Origin: CAZRZN01 sp964604565
GTDB lineage: Bacteria > Pseudomonadota > Alphaproteobacteria > Rhodobacterales > Rhodobacteraceae
Direction: 5' to 3'
Assembly: GCA_964604565.1 (NCBI GenBank)
Contig: CAZRZN010000182.1
Location: 1-8,819 of the forward strand
DNA: 8,819 nucleotides
Positions 1 to 6,283 of this stretch are shown here, piece after piece. A program made the position numbers and the translations under genes. Each line of letters starts with the position of its first letter. Position 1 is the first letter of the stretch. The notes under the pieces are model-generated. The model was not told where the DNA came from. It did no database searches and saw only the letters and a list, made by a program, of their open reading frames with translations.

Positions 1-1
1 G

Positions 2-715
2 GCGCATCACCTGCCCGCCTGCGCCGGTCGGCTGATGCAGGCGGAACTGGAGGCGCTGGAAGGCGCTCTTGGCACGCCGGACCGTCCGGTGCTTGCCGTA
101 GTGGGCGGGGCCAAGGTTTCCACCAAGCTGGACCTGCTGGGAAATCTGGTCGCCAAGGTGGACATGCTGGTGATCGGCGGCGGCATGGCCAATACCTTTC
201 TTGCGGCGCAGGGGATCGACGTGGGCAAGTCGCTGGCGGAACATGACATGACCGACACAGCGCGGGAGATCCTGACCAAGGCCAAGGCGGCGGGCTGCCG
301 CATCCTGCTGCCGACAGACGTCGTGGTGGCGCGGGAGTGCAAGGAAGGCGCGGCGCATGAGGTCGTCGCGGCGGACGCCTGCCCGGCGGACGCGATGATC
401 CTCGATGCCGGACCGGAGTCAGTCAAGGCGGTGATCGCAGCGATCGACGCGGCGCGGACCCTGATCTGGAACGGCCCGCTCGGCGCCTTCGAGATCGCGC
501 CGTTTGATGCCGCGACAAACGCCGCCGCGCGGCATGCCGCGACGCGCAGCGAATTGGGCAAGCTTGTGTCGGTCGCCGGTGGCGGCGATACCGTGTCGGC
601 GCTGAACCGGGCGGGCGCGGCCTCCGGGTTTTCCTATATCTCCACGGCCGGAGGCGCCTTTTTGGAGTGGATGGAGGGCAAGACATTGCCCGGTGTCGCC
701 GCGCTGAGGGACTGA
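2..715 (+). CDS. pgk: Phosphoglycerate kinase, C-terminal part (5' end outside window)
   Basis: Phosphoglycerate kinase transfers the phosphate of 1,3-bisphosphoglycerate to ADP in cytosolic glycolysis, and works in reverse in gluconeogenesis or the Calvin cycle. The frame is open from base 2, so the visible ATG at 35 is internal. About 237 residues remain of a family length near 390-400; the missing part is most of the N-terminal substrate-binding lobe. Visible landmarks in order are the VVGGAKVSTKLDLL segment near the inter-domain region, LIWNGPLGAFE, and the C-terminal nucleotide-binding glycine-rich SVAGGGDTVSALN followed by STAGGAFLEWMEGK. All the expected C-terminal motifs are intact, and the stop at 713-715 falls at the usual family end. 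Nothing suggests a pseudogene. No gene follows on the same strand for several kilobases, so pgk ends its transcription unit here. The identification is secure. Confidence 0.97.
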   Translation, partial: AHHLPACAGRLMQAELEALEGALGTPDRPVLAVVGGAKVSTKLDLLGNLVAKVDMLVIGGGMANTFLAAQGIDVGKSLAEHDMTDTAREILTKAKAAGCRILLPTDVVVARECKEGAAHEVVAADACPADAMILDAGPESVKAVIAAIDAARTLIWNGPLGAFEIAPFDAATNAAARHAATRSELGKLVSVAGGGDTVSALNRAGAASGFSYISTAGGAFLEWMEGKTLPGVAALRD

Positions 716-804
716 CGGCGCGGCGCTGCCCTGTCAGGATATCAACGGGTCGTTCGGACAGAGGGTCCTGTGCCCGGAGGTCCGCGCATGTCGCGCGCAA
801 AGAC

Positions 805-867
805 GGGGGCGCTGCCCCCGCCGCGCCTCCGGCGCGACTCCCCCGGGATATTTGAAGCCCGAAGAAG
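805..867 (+). repeat. REP-like double hairpin with CCCCCGGGATATTT tail
   Basis: Two perfect hairpins lie back to back about 90 bp after the pgk stop: GGGGGC-GCT-GCCCCC (805-819) and CGCGCC-TCC-GGCGCG (822-836). They are followed by CCCCCGGGATATTTGAA and a purine-rich GAAGAAG end (861-867). Only one copy is in the window. From memory, very similar elements recur after genes in Rhodobacteraceae genomes, where they probably act as transcript 3' ends or mobile REP-type repeats. That resemblance is recalled, not searched. There is no T-run directly after either hairpin, so a classical intrinsic terminator is not clear, though the element sits where pgk transcripts should end. Confidence 0.6.
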
Positions 868-1172
868 GCGCGAGACGGGGTGTTTGGGCCGGGGCGCGGG
901 ACCGGATCAGGGAATCGCATGTCTTGGCACGGCTATACGGCGGTCCAAGGAGGGCGCGCCCAGAACCTTTGTGCTTTCCGAAAGCCTCCGGGATCCTCGT
1001 CAGGAAACCGGGGCGTGAGCGGGGAAATGTCAGGCGCGCCTCAGAGGGTCCGGAGACGGAGATCCACGGAGCAGGGAGGCTGCCGCCGAACGGTCTGCCG
1101 CAGGCTCCACCTTGGTCGGGAGGCGCACCCCTGCGCTCGACAACCCGGCACGGCGTCCGGATGCGCGGGATA

Positions 1173-1188
1173 CGACAGGGGCCTGTCG
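1173..1188. repeat. Compact perfect hairpin in the pgk/MoeA-like gap
   Basis: CGACAG-GGGC-CTGTCG forms a 6-bp perfect stem with a 4-nt loop, or 7 bp if the loop closes to 2 nt. It lies about 80 bp beyond the stop of the MoeA-like gene on the minus strand. No T-tract follows on either strand, so it could be a transcript-stabilising or weak termination structure, or a protein site. In a GC-rich genome a chance hairpin of this size is also possible. Confidence 0.35.
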
Positions 1189-1268
1189 CCGCGGCGCGCC
1201 CGGGGCCAGGGCGATCCGGCATCCTGCATATGGTGACGGGGTCCGCCATCCTCCTTGAGGGTGCCGCT

Positions 1269-2261
1269 TCAGGCTTCGCGCAGGCGTCCCCGCGCCGGGA
1301 TCTCCTTCAGCAGGCCGCCGACCCCCATTCCGGCGATGTCGCGGGACGACACCGGCACGCCGCAGAGCAGCCGTTCGAGCACCCAATCCGCACCGTTGAG
1401 GGCCGGCGCGCGCGCGCAGCCGGGCAGGCCGATCACCGGGCGTCCGGCGTGTTCCCCGAAGAACAACAGGTTGCCCGGATCCACAGGCATCCCAAAATGC
1501 GTGACCGTGCCCCCCGCCAGGCGGAGCGCCTCTGGCGCCACGTCATGCGGGTCGGAGGTCGCCGATCCGGTCAGGATCAGCACCGCTTCGGCCTGCGCGT
1601 CCCCGATGGCCTTGGCCAGCGGCTCCACCCGGTGCGGCACCACCTGCTGGGGCCCGATCTCGACCGCCAGCCGGTCTAGGCGGTCCCGCGTCACCTTCTG
1701 GCCCTTGTCGCCGGTTTCCTTGCCGTCGACGGAGGTCTGGATCAGTTGCGCGGACGCACAGACCACGCGGCGCAGGCGCAACGCGCCCTGCCCAGCCAGA
1801 CAAGCCGCTTCGAGCGCGGCTCCGGGCACGGCATATGAGATAATCTTGACCGTGGCCACCATGCCCCCCTCGGCCATCCGCTGCCACCGCGGCACGGTTG
1901 CCACGGTGATCATCGGATGCAGCGCGTTCAGGGCGTCGATCCGCTCTGCCAGCACTTCGACCACGCCGGGTGCCTCGGCATGGAGATTGACACGCCCCGT
2001 GCTGGCCGAGCCGATCCTCAGCCCCGCGCGGGCCGGGTCGGGCACCAGCGCCTCGGCCAGCCGCGCGGCCGCCGCGTCCTCACCCAGATCTCCGGGTTCC
2101 AGCCGGGCCACGGTGACCTCTGTCAGCCCGGCCTCGCGGAGAGCCTCGACATCCTCCCCGCTGAGCGCCCGGCCCTTGCGCAGCCGCCCCGTGCCGAGGG
2201 TGACGGAATGCGCCAGAACGGCCCCCTCGGCCGCGTCGAGCGGAACCGGTCCGAATTTCAT
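1269..2261 (-). CDS. Molybdopterin-binding protein (MoeA/MogA-like, Mo-hydroxylase accessory)
   Basis: This 330-residue cytosolic protein carries a C-terminal MoCF_biosynth-type fold that binds molybdopterin. Visible motifs are LILTGSATSD (228-237, matching the TTGG..GD region of MoeA), GMPVDPGNLLFF (257-268), and GLPGCARAPALNG (278-290) in place of MoeA's GLPGNPVSA. The GLPGCAR and MGVGGLLKEIP (312-322) signatures belong to a subfamily found with XdhC/CoxF proteins. In rhizobial relatives, as I recall, this part is fused to a MobA-like nucleotidyltransferase. Here the protein stops just where that domain would begin, so it is the stand-alone form. The start ATG (2259-2261) overlaps the stop of the XdhC-family gene by 4 bp (ATGA), indicating translational coupling. 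The Shine-Dalgarno is poor (GGGGGCCGCAGGC), which fits coupling. It probably holds or delivers Mo cofactor for a molybdenum hydroxylase encoded elsewhere. It is not a full-length MoeA, which is about 400 residues. Confidence 0.88.
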   Translation of the reverse strand: MKFGPVPLDAAEGAVLAHSVTLGTGRLRKGRALSGEDVEALREAGLTEVTVARLEPGDLGEDAAAARLAEALVPDPARAGLRIGSASTGRVNLHAEAPGVVEVLAERIDALNALHPMITVATVPRWQRMAEGGMVATVKIISYAVPGAALEAACLAGQGALRLRRVVCASAQLIQTSVDGKETGDKGQKVTRDRLDRLAVEIGPQQVVPHRVEPLAKAIGDAQAEAVLILTGSATSDPHDVAPEALRLAGGTVTHFGMPVDPGNLLFFGEHAGRPVIGLPGCARAPALNGADWVLERLLCGVPVSSRDIAGMGVGGLLKEIPARGRLREA

Positions 2262-3232
2262 GCCTGCGGCCCCCGGCGCAGCACGCGCGTCATCTCGGCG
2301 ATGATCGAGACGGCGATCTCGGACGGACCGGCAGCGCCGATGTCCAACCCGATCGGCGCGTGGATGCGGCCGATGTCCTCCTCGGAGAAGCCGGCCTCCT
2401 GCAGGCGCGCCACGCGTTTGGCGTGGGTCCGCGTCGATCCGAGGGCCCCGATGTAGAAACAGCCGGACCGCAGCGCGCGCTCCAGCGCCGGATCGTCCAG
2501 CTTGGGGTCGTGCGTGAGCAGCACAAGCGCGGTGCGCGTGTCCAGACCCAAGCTGTCCACCGCCTCGTCCGGCCAGTCATGCAGGATGCGTTCGCCGGGA
2601 AAGCGCATCTCCGAGCCGAAGGTTTCGCGCGGATCGATGATCGCCGGATCGTAGCCCGCGATTCGCGCCATCGGCAACAGGGCCTGCGCGATATGCACCG
2701 CCCCGACCACGATCAGCCGCAGCGGCGGGTTGTGTATGGCGACGAAGGTCCGGCTGTCCGGCTCGAACCCCGACCGGTCCATGCGGAACCTGTCGGCAAA
2801 GCCCGACCTGTCCAGCCAGCGCGTGCTGCCGTCCAGATCCACAACGTAGGCGACGGGCACGCGGTCGGCACGCGCCGCAACGAGATCCTCCAGCAGCTGT
2901 TCCGGCATCACTGCGCCCACCGGTTCCACCAGGACACGGATGGTTCCGCCGCAGGCCAGACCCACGGCGAAGGCATCGTCGTCGGACACGCCGAATTCCA
3001 GTTCCCGCAGCTCTCCTGTTTCGAGCGCCTCCAACGCCTCGACGATCACCGCCCCCTCGACGCAGCCGCCCGAGACCGATCCTTCGATCATGCCGGTGCC
3101 CGAGATGGCCAGCTGGCTGCCGACGCGCCGCGGCGCCGATCCCCATGTCTGGACCACCGTGGCCAATACGGCACCGTCGCCGGCGCGGTGCCACTCCAGC
3201 GCCTTTTCCGGAATTGCGTCTACCGTGTCCAT
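2258..3232 (-). CDS. XdhC/CoxF-family protein, Mo-hydroxylase maturation factor
   Basis: XdhC-family proteins bind Mo cofactor, promote its sulfuration and insert it into xanthine dehydrogenase- or CO dehydrogenase-like enzymes. The 324-residue protein has both family domains. The N-terminal XdhC/CoxI domain carries WGSAPRRVGSQL (30-41), the hallmark GSVSGGCVEGAV (51-62, Cys57) and GLACGG (91-96, Cys94). The C-terminal Rossmann domain carries IVVGAVHIAQ (174-183), IDPR (199-202), LLTHDPKLD (238-246), YIGALGS (260-266) and IHAPIGLDIGA (290-300). Length and motifs are complete. The start is well supported: AAAGGGAGG ends 5 nt before the ATG (Shine-Dalgarno at 3238-3243). It lies 81 bp after the monooxygenase stop and overlaps the MoeA-like gene by 4 bp. 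No Mo-hydroxylase subunit is present in the window. Whether it serves a xanthine, CO-like or other hydroxylase cannot be told from this sequence. Confidence 0.94.
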   Translation of the reverse strand: MDTVDAIPEKALEWHRAGDGAVLATVVQTWGSAPRRVGSQLAISGTGMIEGSVSGGCVEGAVIVEALEALETGELRELEFGVSDDDAFAVGLACGGTIRVLVEPVGAVMPEQLLEDLVAARADRVPVAYVVDLDGSTRWLDRSGFADRFRMDRSGFEPDSRTFVAIHNPPLRLIVVGAVHIAQALLPMARIAGYDPAIIDPRETFGSEMRFPGERILHDWPDEAVDSLGLDTRTALVLLTHDPKLDDPALERALRSGCFYIGALGSTRTHAKRVARLQEAGFSEEDIGRIHAPIGLDIGAAGPSEIAVSIIAEMTRVLRRGPQA

Positions 3233-3313
3233 GACCGCCTCCCTTTTACCTCTTATCTATCACGAAGCGCGGCGCTGTCTGCCCCCCACGCGCGCGTCAC
3301 GGGCATCATCCGG

Positions 3314-4489
3314 TCAGGCCGGCTGTGTGACGTCATGCCCATAGAGCCAGTCGAACTGCCGCAGCATCGCCCCCGGCGCCACGCGCCCGAGAACGCCCAA
3401 TCCCAGATGCGCCGCGCCGCGCACCAAGGGGTTGCGCAGGTGATACTTGCGTGCGTTGCCATCGGCGGCCGCGATCACCCGCGACACGCGCGCACGCCGC
3501 CGGGCCTGATACGCCTCCAGCCCGGCCCGAAGGCCTTGCGATCCTGCAAGCGAATCCGCGAGAACCCAGGCATCCTCCAGCGCCATGTTGGCCCCCTGCG
3601 CGAGAAACGGCAGCGTCGGATGGGCCGCGTCCCCCAGCAGGGCCACGCCCTCGCCCTGCCAGACGCGCGCGACCGGGTGACGGAACAGCCCCCAGAGGCC
3701 GGGTTGCACCACCTGATCAAGCAACGCAGGCACGGTGCCGCCGAAACCGGCAAACGCATGCCGCAGGTTCTCCGGGTCGTCCACATGGGTCCAGCCCTCG
3801 GCGGTCCAGCCGGCGCGTTCCTCGACCGCCACGATGTTGACCAGCGCACCGCCGCGCAACGGGTAGCTGACCAGATGGCGCCCCGGCCCCATATGCACGC
3901 GCGCCTCGGCGGGATGGTCGGTGACATTGGGCACTGTGGCCCGCCATGCGACCTGCCCGGTAAAGACCGGGTCGGCCCTGCCGTTCATCACCGGCCGCAG
4001 AACCGACCGGAGGCCATCGGCACCGATCACCAGATCGGCCCCGGTCGAATCGCCGGTGCCCAGCACGATGCGCGGCGACGTGCCGGGCGTGACCTCTTTA
4101 ACGTGTTGCAACAGGCGGACACTGACGCCACGGGCGCGGGCCTCGCTGGCCAGCAGGTCGATCAGATCCGCGCGATGCACGAAACGATAGCTTTGAGCCT
4201 CAGGCAAACGCGTCAGGTCGAGCCGCAGAACCTCTGTGCCGCGTCGGTGATCGCGCAGGGACACCGCCTGCCCCGGCAGCGCCCGCCCGCCAAAGGCCGC
4301 ACCCAATCCAAGCGCCTCGATCACCCGCAGCCCATTCGGGCTGATCTGGATGCCCGCGCCGACCTCGCGGATCGCCTCGGCCTGTTCCAGAATGCGCACG
4401 GAGGCCCCGCGCGCGCGCAGGGCCAGCGCCGCCGCGAGCCCGCCGATTCCGGCGCCGATGATGGTGATCCTGAGCCCGTGCAAATCCAT
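3314..4489 (-). CDS. FAD-dependent monooxygenase (salicylate/3-hydroxybenzoate hydroxylase-like)
   Basis: This 391-residue group A flavoprotein monooxygenase is expected to use FAD, NAD(P)H and O2 to hydroxylate a small aromatic or similar compound in the cytosol. It shows the three family fingerprints: GAGIGG (12-17) binding FAD ADP, GADGLRS (156-162) of the DG motif, and LLGDAAHPTLPFLAQGANMALED (starting at 284), the GD motif contacting FAD ribose. Arg106 in VHRADL and the C-terminal FDWLYGHD (379-386) resemble salicylate 1-hydroxylase and 3-hydroxybenzoate 6-hydroxylase. The substrate cannot be assigned; UbiH-like or other roles remain possible. The start at 4489 places the dinucleotide-binding strand at the usual N-terminal position. 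Its Shine-Dalgarno is weak (TTGGGTCGGC), and a TTG two codons in is an alternative. The start lies only 18 bp from the dksA terminator. The XdhC-family gene follows after 81 bp and may be co-transcribed. Confidence 0.92.
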   Translation of the reverse strand: MDLHGLRITIIGAGIGGLAAALALRARGASVRILEQAEAIREVGAGIQISPNGLRVIEALGLGAAFGGRALPGQAVSLRDHRRGTEVLRLDLTRLPEAQSYRFVHRADLIDLLASEARARGVSVRLLQHVKEVTPGTSPRIVLGTGDSTGADLVIGADGLRSVLRPVMNGRADPVFTGQVAWRATVPNVTDHPAEARVHMGPGRHLVSYPLRGGALVNIVAVEERAGWTAEGWTHVDDPENLRHAFAGFGGTVPALLDQVVQPGLWGLFRHPVARVWQGEGVALLGDAAHPTLPFLAQGANMALEDAWVLADSLAGSQGLRAGLEAYQARRRARVSRVIAAADGNARKYHLRNPLVRGAAHLGLGVLGRVAPGAMLRQFDWLYGHDVTQPA

Positions 4490-4507
4490 GCCGACCCAAT
4501 GACAAAC

Positions 4508-4540
4508 GAAAAACGCCGAGGCAAGACCCCGGCGTTTTTC
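4508..4540 (-). terminator. Rho-independent terminator of dksA
   Basis: An 11-bp perfect stem, GAAAAACGCCG (4508-4518) against CGGCGTTTTTC (4530-4540), has a loop whose inner bases can pair further. Read on the minus strand it begins 22 bp after the dksA stop and ends in TTTTTCGTTTGTC, a good intrinsic terminator tail. The A5/T5 arms make it bidirectional in principle, but no plus-strand gene ends here. Confidence 0.88.
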
Positions 4541-4562
4541 ATCTGTCCGTTCCGTCGGCAGG

Positions 4563-4985
4563 TCAGTCGTCGCGATGCACTTTTTCGCGGCGCTCGTGGC
4601 GTTCCTGCGCCTCGAGGCTCATGGTCGCGATCGGGCGCGCGTCCAGCCGCTTGAGGCTGATCGGCTCGCCGGTCACTTCGCAGTAGCCGAAATCGTTTTC
4701 ATCGATGCGCCGCAGCGCCTGATCGATCTTGGACACCAGCTTGCGCTGACGATCCCGTGTCCGCAGTTCCAGCGCACGGTCGGTTTCCTCGCTCGCGCGG
4801 TCGGTAACATCGGGAATGTTCCGCGTGCCCGACTGGAGGGTTTCGATCGTGTCGCGACTGTCGGCGAGAAGGTCGGCCCGCCAGGCCAGCAGTTTGCGCC
4901 GGAAGTATTCCAGTTGACGCTCGTTCATGAAAGGTTCGTCTTCGGCCGGACGGTAATCATCGGGCAGAAAGGTCTCAGGCTTCAT
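4563..4985 (-). CDS. dksA: DksA-type RNA polymerase-binding regulator lacking the zinc-finger cysteines
   Basis: DksA binds the RNA polymerase secondary channel and, with ppGpp, adjusts transcription of ribosomal and biosynthetic promoters. The 140-residue protein has the N-terminal DEPFMNERQLEYFRRKL segment (16-32), the coiled coil with the tip DRA (Asp62 and Ala64, equivalent to E. coli Asp74 and Ala76), ELRTRDRQRKL (73-83), and DFGYCEVTGEPI (98-109). Of the four zinc ligands of E. coli DksA only the first Cys remains (Cys102); the others are Thr105, Ser123 and Ala126 at the matching spacing. Zinc-less DksA proteins are known in Rhodobacter and act like E. coli DksA. I chose the start at 4985 because GAGGGAG (4991-4997) lies 5 nt before it and MKPETFLPDDYRP is the usual family beginning as I recall it. 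An in-frame ATG at 5018, with TGAGGA 8 nt before it, would add 11 residues. The open frame extends to 5075 without a better start. Confidence 0.93.
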   Translation of the reverse strand: MKPETFLPDDYRPAEDEPFMNERQLEYFRRKLLAWRADLLADSRDTIETLQSGTRNIPDVTDRASEETDRALELRTRDRQRKLVSKIDQALRRIDENDFGYCEVTGEPISLKRLDARPIATMSLEAQERHERREKVHRDD

Positions 4986-5298
4986 ATCCGCTCCCTCATC
5001 AACACCAATATCTGTCATGTCGAATTTCCTCAGATATCTGGCACCCCTGCGGCGAGGCCTTAAACCAACAGGCACCGCTTGTCACGTCTCATTCGCGACT
5101 TTTGCCGCGCGAAACAAACCATTTGCAGGGCGCGACGCCTCCTGTGTCGGTGCGCCTTTGCCATGACGCGCAACCGAGCCGGAGACAGGTTGGAACTGTT
5201 GGCGATAACGGTGCTTTCGCGGTCCCCGGCCGGAGACTTGCAAATGCGCGTCCCCCCCTCTACCCCTCGACACTTGGGCAATGAGTGGGGATCGCGCC
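4986..5298. other. Divergent intergenic region between dksA and the CoxD-type ATPase
   Basis: This 313-bp region must carry the promoters of both divergent genes. I see no clear TTGACA/TATAAT pair on either strand; the best minus-strand candidate is GTGACA-N17-TAAGGC, which is weak. It contains a perfect 10-bp palindrome CAGATATCTG (5031-5040) just upstream of the longer dksA start, and a 9-bp direct repeat GCCGGAGAC at 5178-5186 and 5229-5237. Short open frames crossing it have no family likeness and no usable ribosome binding site. Confidence 0.55.
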
Positions 5299-6138
5299 AT
5301 GCGCTTCGAAGGCACCGAGGATTACGTCGCAACGGACGACCTGACCATGGCGGTCAACGCGGCGGTGGCGCTGGAACGCCCCCTGCTGGTCAAGGGCGAG
5401 CCGGGCACCGGCAAGACGGAACTCGCGCGGCAAGTGGCCCGGGCGCTGGATCTTCCGATGCTGGAATGGTCGATCAAATCCACCACCAAGGCGCAGCAGG
5501 GTCTGTATGAATACGACGCGGTCAGCCGGTTGCGGGACAGCCAGCTGGGCGATGAACGCGTCAACGACGTGCGCAACTATATCCGCAAGGGCAAGCTCTG
5601 GCAGGCCTTCGATGCGGAGGCCAAGGTGGTCTTGCTGATCGACGAGATCGACAAGGCCGACATCGAGTTTCCAAACGACCTGCTTCAGGAACTCGACAAG
5701 ATGGAATTCCACGTCTACGAAACCGGTGACACGGTTCGCGCCCGGCACCGCCCCATCGTCATCATCACCTCGAACAACGAAAAGGAATTGCCGGACGCCT
5801 TTTTGCGGCGCTGCTTTTTCCACTACATCAAGTTCCCGGAGGCCGAGACGCTTCGCAAGATCGTCGAGGTGCATCATCCCGGCATCAAACCGGCCCTGCT
5901 GAGCACCGCGCTGACCCAGTTCTACGAGCTGCGCGAACAACCGGGCCTGAAAAAGAAACCGTCGACGTCAGAGGTGCTGGACTGGCTGAAACTGCTGCTG
6001 GCCGAGGATCTGGATGCCGAGGATCTCAAGCGCGACGGGGCCAGCGCCCTGCCCAAGCTGCACGGCGCGCTGCTGAAGAACGAGCAGGACGTGCATCTGT
6101 TCGAACGGCTGGCCTTCATGGCGCGGCGCAACCGTTAG
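5299..6138 (+). CDS. MoxR-family AAA+ ATPase, CoxD-like
   Basis: MoxR ATPases are chaperone-like AAA+ proteins that usually act with a VWA-domain partner to activate or insert cofactors into client proteins. CoxD of CO dehydrogenase clusters is the closest recognised type. The 279-residue protein shows Walker A GEPGTGKT (33-40), the GLYEYDAVSRL segment (68-78), Walker B LLIDEID (112-118), sensor-1 ITSNNEKELPD (156-166, Asn159) and arginines in FLRRCFF (168-174). A C-terminal lid follows, with LKKKPSTSEVLDWLKLLL and KLHGALLKNEQD. All ATPase residues are present and the length is typical. I prefer the start at 5299 (MRFEGTEDYV, the usual family N-terminus, GGGGA 7 nt upstream) over the in-frame ATG at 5281, which has a poorer site. 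The gene normally downstream, a CoxE-type VWA protein, is absent: the next gene is on the other strand. Nearby XdhC-like and MoeA-like genes support a role in Mo-hydroxylase maturation, but that is inference. Confidence 0.93.
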   Translation: MRFEGTEDYVATDDLTMAVNAAVALERPLLVKGEPGTGKTELARQVARALDLPMLEWSIKSTTKAQQGLYEYDAVSRLRDSQLGDERVNDVRNYIRKGKLWQAFDAEAKVVLLIDEIDKADIEFPNDLLQELDKMEFHVYETGDTVRARHRPIVIITSNNEKELPDAFLRRCFFHYIKFPEAETLRKIVEVHHPGIKPALLSTALTQFYELREQPGLKKKPSTSEVLDWLKLLLAEDLDAEDLKRDGASALPKLHGALLKNEQDVHLFERLAFMARRNR

Positions 6139-6243
6139 CGCCGCCCGCGCGGGACCGACCTTGGGCAAGTGGCCTGATTCCCCGACGGTCATTTACCGCG
6201 CAAGGGGATCCGCGTCGATCAGCGCGCAAAGAGGCTTGACCGC

Positions 6244-6259
6244 GCTTGGGACACCAAGC
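6244..6259. terminator. Possible weak hairpin terminator in a convergent gap
   Basis: GCTTGG-GACA-CCAAGC is a perfect 6-bp stem with a 4-nt loop. It lies in the 145-bp gap (6139-6283) between the convergent ends of the CoxD-type ATPase gene and the unrecognised membrane protein gene. There is no T-run on either strand, so termination here, if it occurs, would be inefficient or Rho-assisted. No remnant of a CoxE-type VWA gene is visible in the gap. Confidence 0.25.
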
Positions 6260-6283
6260 TCTGAGCGCGACCTGTGGCGTCCA

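Larger units (their letters stand above)
716..1268. other. Long intergenic region without a convincing gene
   Basis: These 553 bp lie between the 3' end of pgk and the 3' end of the MoeA-like gene, so both flanking genes converge on it. Open frames exist on both strands, but their translations are arginine/proline/glycine-rich, match no family I know, and none has a well-spaced Shine-Dalgarno. The region contains a double-hairpin repeat (805-867) and a compact hairpin (1173-1188), described separately. I found no tRNA, 6S, SRP, RNase P or tmRNA signature by eye. It may be spacer, a decayed gene, or the site of an untranslated RNA. Confidence 0.6.

Noticed and set aside
734..1249. Minus-strand frame starting MADPVTICRMPDR after the MoeA-like gene, with AAGGAGG directly before its ATG
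   Set aside because: The Shine-Dalgarno touches the ATG with no spacing, and the translation is Pro/Arg-rich and runs through the double-hairpin repeat. I also found no match to a MobA-like nucleotidyltransferase remnant.
852..1679. Plus-strand 275-codon frame crossing the gap into the MoeA-like gene
   Set aside because: Its second half is antisense to a real gene, its first half starts inside the repeat, and it lacks a ribosome site and recognisable motifs.
2360..4654. A 764-codon open frame on the plus strand across the XdhC-like, monooxygenase and dksA 3' regions
   Set aside because: It is antisense to two well-supported genes, its translation is rich in Arg, His, Gln and Pro with no family likeness, and long antisense frames are expected in GC-rich DNA.
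5060..5332. Short frames on both strands in the dksA/CoxD-type gap
   Set aside because: They overlap the starts of established genes, are Arg-rich and have no usable initiation signals.
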